Shown piece after piece: positions 55,917-64,000 of a stretch of DNA of 64,000 nucleotides. The DNA lies in the NCBI GenBank assembly GCA_963920525.1, contig OY986436.1, forward strand, positions 90,733,861 through 90,797,860. The letters are read 5' to 3'. The position numbers were made by a program, and so were the translations under genes. Below the pieces are notes generated by a model. It had not been told where the DNA came from. It saw only the letters and a list, made by a program, of their open reading frames with translations, and did not search any database. Numbering within the stretch: the stretch's first letter is position 1; each line of letters opens with the position of its first letter. This DNA comes from Dichetophora obliterata (lineage: Eukaryota > Arthropoda > Insecta > Diptera > Sciomyzidae).

Positions 55917-56987
55917 ATGGATCAAGAATTAATAAATAATTTCAATTTAATAATAAATTGCATAACAGCAATTCAGAACTTTGATGGTACTGATTCAAAT
56001 CAATTGCCTGATTTTTTATCCCAAATAGAAGCAATCTTGCCAAGCATAGAGGTATTTGATAATAATAATAAACAGGTTCTCTTCGGCTATCTTAAAAACA
56101 AATGCACTGGTCGTACCAGAGAAGCTATACATAAGTATGGCACCGTCAATAACTGGAATTCACTTAAAACCATTTTAATAAAACATTTTGGAGAAAAAGA
56201 CACATCAAATGAATTGATGGATAAACTAAAAACGTGTAGACTAAACGGAACAATAGAAAACTACTATTTTAAGATTAGTAAAATAATTAACAGATTATAC
56301 AATAGAATTTTAACACATTCCGATGGCACATTTAGTACGACTGAAGTTAACAGGATAGCGTTGAACGTATTTAAGGAACATTTGCCAGAACCGACGAAGA
56401 CCATGATTTTTGGTAGAGATCCATCAACGCTAGACGACGCCTATAAGGTAATTTTAGAGGCTCGCCATCAGAACTATACCCTATTCGGACCAATAAGAAA
56501 TATTGAAGGTAACACACAGACTAGAACAAATTTTAGTGATAATTTTAGATTCAATAAGAATCGAAATAATTATAATAACCAAAATTATAATAGGAATTTT
56601 TACGAAAATCAAGGTAATCAAAATATGATACAAAATAGAAATAATAGTAATAACTTTTATACTCGTAACAGAGATAACATGACTCAAAATAACAGAGATA
56701 AAATGACTCAAAATAACAGAGACAGCATGACTCAGAAATATACCAATAATTACAATAACAACAGATATAACCAAGCTTTTGCAAACATTCCAAACGACAG
56801 AAATAGAAATAATAATTTATATGGTCGTAATAACCAGGGGAACAACTCAGGTGTTTCTAGAATGCAAACAGACAGGACCATTAATTCAAGACAGTCTGAT
56901 AACCGAAGCCAGCAAGTTACACCTATGGAGGTATGCAATTCCAGTGTAAATTTTCAGGGAGATGGGGGAAGAAATTACCCTATATAA
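55917..56987 (+). CDS. gag: Errantivirus Gag
   Basis: 356 codons, uninterrupted. The capsid-like N-terminal two thirds are followed from about residue 200 by an Asn/Arg/Tyr-rich tail with a short repeat (DNMTQNNR-type, three times near 56680-56735). No CCHC zinc knuckle is seen; nucleic-acid binding is presumably by the Arg-rich tail, as in other gypsy-group Gags. The start at 55917 has an A-rich upstream context (AAAATGG). Pol opens at -1 phase in an overlap of about 55 bp, consistent with ribosomal frameshifting. Confidence 0.85.
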   Translation: MDQELINNFNLIINCITAIQNFDGTDSNQLPDFLSQIEAILPSIEVFDNNNKQVLFGYLKNKCTGRTREAIHKYGTVNNWNSLKTILIKHFGEKDTSNELMDKLKTCRLNGTIENYYFKISKIINRLYNRILTHSDGTFSTTEVNRIALNVFKEHLPEPTKTMIFGRDPSTLDDAYKVILEARHQNYTLFGPIRNIEGNTQTRTNFSDNFRFNKNRNNYNNQNYNRNFYENQGNQNMIQNRNNSNNFYTRNRDNMTQNNRDKMTQNNRDSMTQKYTNNYNNNRYNQAFANIPNDRNRNNNLYGRNNQGNNSGVSRMQTDRTINSRQSDNRSQQVTPMEVCNSSVNFQGDGGRNYPI

Positions 56988-59900
56988 AAATTGAAAATCC
57001 TGTGAGGACTTTTTATTTTATTATTGATACTGGTGCAGAATTCAGTATCATTAACGACGACGTTTGCCATCCAAAATGGAAACAAGACATAAACGCATCA
57101 ATTATAGGTTTAGGAGATGTACATACAGTAACAAAACTTTGTAAATTCCCAATTTTTAAGAGTTTAAAATGGAGAATTACACCTGTGAATTTTTAGAGTG
57201 GAACCACCACAACGCGTATGACGGACTAATTGGAAATAATATACTTAAGGACCTTAATTGTATAATAGACTACCCTAATAGGCAACTCAGAACCAGTAAC
57301 GCCTGCATAACATTATATTTTTCTAAAGAAGAGGAAATATATGATCAGATAGCGTATAAAGAAAACACTTTAGAAATTATTAACAAACATTTAAAAAACC
57401 ATAATATAGAAGATTCAATTCGAACAGACCACCTTAGCGAGCATGAAGAAAAAATATTAAAATCTTTTATTAAAAGACATAGAAAAATATTTTATAATGA
57501 TACTGACAATTTAACTTTTACAAATGAAACAAAGCACAAAATCATAATAAAAAATGATTTGCCAATCTACTCTAAATTATATCGGTATCCAGAAGTACAT
57601 AAGGAAGAAGTAAATAAACAAATAGATGAAATGTTAGCACAGAATATTATTAGGGAATCAAATAGTCCATATAATAGCCCTATTTGGATAGTTCCAAAAA
57701 AATTGGACGCTTCCAATAAACAAAAATGGCGTATTGTTATTGATTATAGAAAATTAAACAGTATAACAATCGAAGATCGGTTTTGAATGCCAAATATAGA
57801 CGATATATTTGACAAATTGGGTAGATGCCAATATTTCACCACTTTGGATTTGGTGAAAGGCTACCACCAAATTGAAATGCATCCTGATGACATTCATAAA
57901 ACAGCTTTCTCAACAACTAATGGTCATTACGAGTTTCTTCGTATGCCATTCGGTTTACGAAATGCGCCAGCCACATTTCAGAGACTGATGAATAATGTTT
58001 TAAAGCAGCATTTGAATAAAATTTGTATAGTTTATTTAGATGATATTCTGGTTTTTTCTACTAGTTTAGAAGAACACTTAGAGCCTTTAAATAAAGTATT
58101 AAACTGTTTCAACAATGTAATCTCAAAATTCAATTAGAAAAATGTACTTTTCTGACCAAAGAAACAGAATTTTTAGGTCATGTCATAACGACAGAAGGGA
58201 TAAAAACTAATCCGAAAAAAGTAGAGGCGCTCAACAAAATACGTCTACCCAAGACTCAAAAAGAAATAAAATCTTTCCTTGGGATAACTGGTTATTATAG
58301 ACGGTTCATTAAAGATTACTCCAAAATTGCGTATCATCTGGTAAAATATTTAAAGAAAAACGCTAAAATTAATTCGAAGGATCAAGACTACATTGACTCC
58401 TTTGAGAAATTGAAGAAATTGATTAAAGCGGACCCTATACTTGTTCACCTCGATTTTACTAAAACGTTTACACTTATTACGGATGCAAGTAATTTTGCAT
58501 TAGGAGCAGTCCTTATGCAAGGTAATAAGACAATATGTTATGCTAGCCGTTCATTAAATGGTCACGAAAAGAACTATAGCACCATAGAGAAAGAACTGTT
58601 GGCTATAGTCTGGGCAACGAAGTATTTCCGCCCATATCTTTTCGGCCGTAAGTTTATAATAAAAACAGACCATCGCCCACTTGTATGGCTAAATAATTTA
58701 AAAGAGCCAAATTCCAAGTTACAACGTTGGAAAATCAAGCTAAACGAATTAGATGTTAATATAGAATACATTAAAGGTAAAGAAAATGTTATAGCAGACG
58801 GACTGAGTAGAATTGTTTACGAAGAATCAAGAATCGAAGATGTATCAATAAATCTAAATGAATTATTCGAAGAGGATATTGAGACGGTGCAGAGTGCAGA
58901 AACTGACAGCACTCATTTTATTTCAGTTACGGAAAAACCCATTAACCTCTTTAGAAATCAGTTGATACTTGAGGACTCACCCATTGAGTCATGTCGTACA
59001 AGGATATTGTTTAAAAAAAAAATAAGGTGTACTTTGAAGTTAAACCCACAAAGTAATATTTTAAAATTAATGCGAGAAAAGATACCAGAGAAAGGAATGA
59101 TAGCAGTATTTTGCTCTAGTGATAAGCTTTATTTTAAGTTTCAAAATTTCTATATAAAATATTTTGCAAACAACAGAAATCTCAAAGTTCTGAAATCTAA
59201 CCAAATATTAGAAGACATAACTGACAGAGAAAAATTACTTAAAATTATAGAAAAAGAACATTTAAAAAACAATCATAGGGGGATAAATGAAATCTTCGCA
59301 GAAATAAAAACGCACTACTATTTTCCGAGTATGCAAAAAGAAATTCAAAAGTATATAAATAATTGCGAAACGTGTAATTTGGCGAAATTCGACAGAAGCC
59401 CAATTAAACACAACCTTAATGTCACAGAAACTCCGACAAAACATAATGATATGGTTCATTTCGATATTTGGTTTCCAAAAAGAAATATTATGTATCTTAC
59501 AAGTTTAGACAAACTTACGAAATACGCAACCGCACATCATTTAAAGGATAGAACTTGGATCTCAATAATAGAAGGAATAAAAGCTAGAATACAATACTTA
59601 GGGAAACCAAAACTTCTTATCACAGATAACGAACTAAATACAACTTCAATAAGACAATTACTAAAAGATTACGATATAAACTTTCACATCACCACACCGT
59701 ACTTAAAGACTGGAAACGCAGATGTAGAAAGACTGCACGGAACACTTAACGAACATGTTCGACTTTTTAACGCAGATCCCAATAATACTGATGATGTTCA
59801 GGAACAGGTATTTAAAGCAGTAACTTTTTACAATAATTCAATCCATTCAACTACCAGAATGAAACCCATAGATTTTTTAAATAACGTTATTTCTGAAGAC

Positions 59901-60164
59901 GAAATTAAACAAATCTCGAAAATAATCCATGAAAATAAAATAAAAAAATAGATAAAGTTAATAAGAATACGAATAGGAGTAACGATGCAAATTTTAAGAA
60001 TAGATTCGTTAAAAACTATAGAGTAAGCAAGTCAAAGCCAAAATACAAAGAAATTTCTAACTACAGAATAGAGGACAATCACATAAAATCCAACCAGAAT
60101 AAATTCAAAAAAAATTATAAATCACAAGTTAAAAGGAAATATAAATTCCAAGACCTTAACTGAC
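56933..60164 (+). pseudogene. pol: Errantivirus Pol (protease, RT, RNase H, integrase), broken
   Basis: Domains: aspartic protease with IIDTGAEFS (57020); reverse transcriptase with [32 protein letters not shown], and [10 protein letters not shown] (58030); RNase H with LITDASNFALGAVL and IEKELLAIVWA; integrase with an HHCC finger (CETCNLAKF) and catalytic Asp (VHFDIW), Asp (LITDNE) and Glu (ADVERLHGT). Breaks: a frame change after the protease near 57170-57195, an in-frame TGA at 57784-57786 inside RT, a frame change near 58135-58140, and a stop at 59949-59951 after a run of A, beyond which a basic tail of about 70 codons continues in another phase to about 60164. Active-site motifs are intact. 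Confidence 0.85.
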
Positions 60165-60301
60165 TCACGAATATTTTACAAAAAAAAATAATAATAATAA
60201 TACTAATGCAAATATTGTGTAAACAGAACAGTTTAAATTGATTTAAGCGTGAAAAATCTTTCAAAATTAATTTTTAACGTTAAATTAAATTCCAGGATGA
60301 A

Positions 60302-61720
60302 ATGATGATGGCTCTGGAAATTTTGTTATTGGCACAAGTAATGACCACTACCGCATTTCTCCAAATTGATAATATAAAAACTGAACTAGGTTACGCAAAA
60401 ATTCAAATTAAAAAATTAGAAATAACTAATGATACTGATATAGTACTACACATAATTAACCCCAAAGAAATTTATGACATTGTCAACCAAATTGAAAAGA
60501 ATCTAGATAAGTTAGATACCGACAATAAAGAACTTTTAAAAATAGAAATAAGAATAATTAAAGCTAAAATTATGTCAATAGCTCCTAACACTACTTTGAG
60601 GAAAAAGAGGGGACTCATAAATGCTGCAGGTACTCTTTATAAATGGCTTTTCGGCCTCATGGACGATAACGACAGGGAGGAAATCTTAGAACATTTAAAG
60701 ATAACTGAAGAAAATAGCCACAATTCCATAACAACGTTGAATAAACAAATTTTTATCAATAAGAATTTCAATGAAACGATTACTATTTTGAAAAAAGCAG
60801 TTGAACAAGATAGGATTAAAGTTAAAGACATTCTAGGTGAGGTAAAACAACGACACAACGAAATTGCTAGGAGACACAACGAAATTGCAGTGCTCCTATA
60901 CACTGACCAAATGTTGAAATTAAAATTTATTGAAGACAAAATTAACCATATTCAGGATAACATCGCATCTGCCAAACACGGTCTAGTACATCCGGGAATT
61001 CTTACACCACAAGAAATTGAAAATTATAATATTAATTTTTACAAACTAAAACTCATCAGAATAGGAATGATGACTTTCAAAGACAATTCACTCATACTAG
61101 CACTGAAAATTCCACGAAACTACATCTCAACTGACTTAAAACTAATTAATCCATTACCAAATCGAAAGTATTTAGAAATAAATGAAATGAACGAGTACAT
61201 TGTCACAATAAACAATAAAATTTACACCTACAAAGAAAATGCAATAATGAAAGAACTCAAAGAAAGTAAAAATTGTGTTTATAAACATAACTGTAGATTA
61301 AGATGGAATAAAAAAACAATTATTGAAGAATTGGATAGTGAAACATTGTTAGTAAAAAATGCAATAAATATAAGAATTAACCATAATTGTGACGACAGAA
61401 AGATTGTATTGAATAAACATTACCTAATAAATTTTTCAAATTGTAGCATTGAAATGAGCAATAAAACATTTCAAAATATGAAAAATATAGAACACGAAAA
61501 ATATTTTTACCCTAATAACGATATTAAGGTGACATTTGAAAAACAAATTACGTTTGAAGACATAAAAATCAATCAAGTGTAAAATATTAAACTTATAAAT
61601 GAATTAAAATATCATAAAAATTTATCTTATGGTTTTAATATAATTTTGTTATTAATTGTGCTAGCTACTATTGTAATAATATACTTTTATATAAACAAAT
61701 GTAAGAAACAGAAAAATTAA
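60302..61720 (+). pseudogene. env: Errantivirus Env (baculovirus F-like fusion protein), premature stop before the membrane anchor
   Basis: The 426-codon frame starts with a hydrophobic signal-like segment, has a furin-type site RKKRG (60601-60615) followed by a glycine- and alanine-bearing fusion-peptide-like segment and the DDNDR motif, typical of F-type envelope proteins of errantiviruses, then coiled-coil-rich sequence and Cys-containing regions. TAA at 61580-61582 interrupts the frame; the next 45 codons in the same frame encode a strongly hydrophobic segment and a short basic tail ending at 61720. As it stands the product would lack its anchor. Confidence 0.8.
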
Positions 61721-61768
61721 GTAAATATAGATTTAAATGTAATTCCTAGTTCAACAGGGACTGTTGAA

Positions 61769-61782
61769 TCTGGGGTTGGTGG
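61769..61782 (+). promoter_or_regulatory. Purine-rich tract before the 3' LTR
   Basis: TCTGGGGTTGGTGG directly precedes AGTAAC of the 3' LTR. It is G-rich with interrupting T residues and so an imperfect polypurine tract. Position is the main argument. Confidence 0.5.
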
Positions 61783-62060
61783 AGTAACGTATTGTCCAGC
61801 TGCTGGTCCACTCAAATGACCAGCATACGTGACTTTTTAACGTTTTGTCAGTTGGCCGTTTTTCAGCGCATCGTTCCCACGCAAGCATCAAATGCGTAGT
61901 TGACACTTTTCGTGAGAACAATGCAGCTGCAGTATTTAATAAGAACATTATTTATTTATGTATGTATGTTTAAGTTAGCTATAAGATGTTTTGAAAAATA
62001 AAGATCAGTTTAAGAACAACTCACAAACTAAACGGTTTGTTTTATTGAATTAATATAACT
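61783..62060 (+). repeat. 3' LTR of the errantivirus, 278 bp
   Basis: Begins AGTAACG, ends ATAACT, with AGT..ACT inverted ends. Contains AATAAA at about 61995. Followed by ATAT (62061-62064), equal to the four bases before the 5' LTR. Confidence 0.9.
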
Positions 62061-62563
62061 ATATTCTTCATCGAAATTATCCTCCGTGTCGCTTACGTAG
62101 TCAAAATTTTCTGAATTAAACACTCATACATTTTTGCCCTCTTACTGTTTGAAGACTCCAAGTTCAAACATTCATCAATTGCTACACCATTGGTCTTATG
62201 GCGATTTGTTCGCTGATCGGATAAAAAGGACATTGCATACTGATCTATCTGTTGTTCGAAATTGCATACAAGACCTTTGCATTTACAAACAGCAATGTCG
62301 AAAAGGGTTTTCATTTCCTCACAGAAAATGTTAACTTTATTTTTGTAACTCACTTTGGTTTTGTCTCTTACGTGAGACTTTTTTAATTGCAAATACTTTA
62401 TATGATCTTTTTTCATAAGTTGAATTATGCGTGTATCGCTAACTACTGCAATTGCATTTTTCTTCCAAATATTTTTTATTTTGGGCACTACCAACATCAG
62501 TAAACGAAAATGTTTTTCATATAACTTTAATATTAATATTTTCAAAACAGTAGTGCCTTAACA

Positions 62564-64000
62564 CACTTAAGCGGGTGGAAAGTTTAATACTTTTAACTTC
62601 GCAAAAAACCGATAATTCCACACTTTTTCAATTGCAACACTTCCATATTGATATAAATTTGGACTGGATATAGTCCCTGATACACTCACTTATCAAAATA
62701 AATACTTGAGTAATGTAAAATCACCTACTAATTTTCAACAAAATAAAAATAACTTGTACAAGTGTATGTAATCAGCTAAATTTATGAACAATTAGAAAAA
62801 CCGGCAAAACTGGTTACTAAGCAGCAATTCTTAAGTTTTAAAATATTTTTTTATCATTAGCAAGGTCATATATTGGTGGAAGTTCGTTAAAGCAGAATTG
62901 ACTGAATTGTTATATTAACATTTTTAATTTCTGAGTATGTCATTCGATGGGTCTCATTTGATTTAACAACTAATGTTTAGATGTGTTTTTACGAAATAAT
63001 AACCATAATGGAGATATAAACAAAATTGTTAAATTTTATGCTAGGAAGTATTTTTTTAAAAATATCAAAGTAGGAAAAAAAGTCGTGGCCTTAACCTGGT
63101 AATTTAAATAGATACTTTTAAGCAAGGTGTTGTTGAGAAATATTTAAAGAACTCAAATGAAGAAATTTTTCTTCGGTGCCACATCCGATGCCTGAGATCT
63201 AAAACCTTATACAAATTTTTTAAAAAAGTTAAAAAATTGCATTTAAATATATATTTCTCAAAAACAAGAAAATGCATATCAGAAAAATATGCTAATTATT
63301 ATTTCGCCAAATTTATGGAAAATGGTAACACTAAAATAAATACCACCAAAATTTAGACTCTTAGTTAACAAAAAAAAATTCTGTGATATCTAGAGTACAA
63401 CTTTAGCACAGGGTATGCTTCACACAGGTCACCAAAAGTAAAAATTGTGAATGACATTGTTATTTTGCAAGATATGGTCAGTAAAAGCTTATTTTTACTT
63501 TTGCTTTGAGACATTCGTAGTTTTTCTTACAAAAATCACAGCATTTTAAGATCGGTTTTTTTACTGTTTTTCTCAAAAAACAACTATGTCCTTGAGGGAG
63601 GGGAAGACATCCTTTTTTTTCTTAGAATTTTTTTTTTTTTTTTTGAGATATTGACTACCCCATGCAACTTTTGAGACCTCTTGGAATATGAAATTCGAAA
63701 AAAAATTGTAATTCAATACGCCCTACTGTTTACGAACGAAGCAAATTAAATAAAAGCTGATAAAAAAAAGCTTTTAAAGCCATATTATCCACTTGTTAAA
63801 TTTCAAAGTGTGCTTTTTTCGGGGAACTTTGTGTGCTGATAGCAAAAAATAAAACCCTGCTTGCTTACAACTCTAATTTAAAGAACTCCCTTTCTTGATT
63901 ATGATAGTCACTAAACAATATGGCTACAACAAACTTATTAGAATGATCTATGGTCGGGTTTTATTTTGGTAAAAATTTATAATAATATATGTGCATATAG
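62564..64000. other. No gene recognised
   Basis: AT-rich sequence to the window end with homopolymer runs (for example T runs at 63615-63650). No coding or repeat structure that I can support. Confidence 0.45.

Larger units (their letters stand above)
51841..62060 (+). mobile_element. Errantivirus (gypsy-group LTR retrotransposon with env), ATAT target duplication
   Basis: LTRs start AGTAAC; the 3' LTR ends ACT. ATAT flanks both ends (51837-51840, 62061-62064). Layout: 5' LTR (interrupted), tRNA-primer site, leader, gag, pol (protease, RT, RNase H, integrase), env, purine-rich tract, 3' LTR. The unit without the inserted retrotransposon would be about 7 kb. LTR copies differ by very few bases apart from an insertion and a 45-bp duplication, so the insertion is young, yet pol and env are broken. 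Confidence 0.9.
50385..62563 (-). pseudogene. Transposase-like gene of an unnamed arthropod family, split by an errantivirus
   Basis: The minus strand reads from 62563 to 62065, then (after the virus) 51840 to about 50385. Pieces in order: KNIWKKNAIAVVSDTRIIQL (62470), DIAVCKCKGLVC (62330, Cys motif), FLSDQRTNRHKTNG (62230), then FCDRYGIGITSAAALASAII (51780-51710), LYFDCRKDDT (about 51555), VGCDGCAANTGKNAG (51380), LHFNELPLLHLFKKLN (51270-51225), SPGKLVHSRWLTLENHILRMYV (51020), and YFVHPENIIIAMLCDENKNI (50800). The block order is one I know from many uncharacterised arthropod proteins. Several stops and shifts occur between 51650 and 51280, and in the usual DGRK motif the Gly is Cys. Confidence 0.6.

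Noticed and set aside
56481..56793. Minus-strand Ile/Tyr-rich frames opposite gag
   Set aside because: These are shadows of the Asn/Arg-rich repeat of the Gag tail.
62134..62334. Plus-strand 66-codon frame near the right end
   Set aside because: It is the antisense shadow of the minus-strand transposase-like gene fragment.

Overview
This is AT-rich nuclear DNA of an arthropod, most likely an insect and probably a fly. The evidence is short (60-62 bp) GT..AG introns inside transposase genes, tRNA-derived SINEs, Helentron-like non-autonomous elements with internal minisatellites, a gypsy-type errantivirus carrying env, and Tc1, hAT and RAG1/Transib-like DNA transposons. I cannot name the species. 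I find no confident host protein-coding gene, only one short candidate exon (29929-30021). The window is essentially a transposon graveyard with several levels of nesting.

Region by region. 1-4.9 kb: unassigned AT-rich DNA plus a minus-strand copy (2.1-3.5 kb) of a retrotransposon/hAT composite seen again at 10.9-17.5 kb. 4.90-8.93 kb: a complete RAG1/Transib-like transposon with a four-exon transposase gene carrying two nonsense codons. Its termini start CACAGTA and carry a shared 9-mer at 22 and 12 bp spacing, strongly reminiscent of 12/23 recombination signals. 9.6-10.6 kb: a hAT-type foldback element with an 8-bp target duplication. 10.9-17.5 kb: a hAT relic containing a non-LTR retrotransposon fragment, which is split by a TA-flanked element that itself hosts a SINE, a Helentron-like element and a small MITE. 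19.2-20.6 kb: foldback MITEs around a short coding-like stretch. 20.76-22.73 kb: an almost perfect 9-bp satellite of about 219 copies.

23.2-34.1 kb: three copies (two direct, one inverted) of an unnamed dispersed repeat with an embedded tRNA-like segment. The inverted copy is interrupted by a TIR element (with its own SINE) and by a solo LTR. 35.6-39.2 kb: relics of a Transposase_21-like gene followed by a DUF4806-like segment. 40.25-41.85 kb: a dead full-length Tc1 element. 45.3-48.1 kb: a 2.8-kb element of an unnamed DDE-like family with ATAT target duplications, CGTCACGT-type subterminal repeats and an apparent internal deletion. 48.3-50.1 kb: a Helentron-like element and a second Tc1 relic with a short intron.

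50.4-62.6 kb is a three-level nest: a degenerate minus-strand transposase-like gene is split by an errantivirus (51841-62060), whose 5' LTR is in turn split by a 5'-truncated non-LTR retrotransposon (about 52017-55253). The two LTRs are nearly identical, so insertion is recent, yet pol and env carry stops and frameshifts. No genes are recognised from 62.6 kb to the end.
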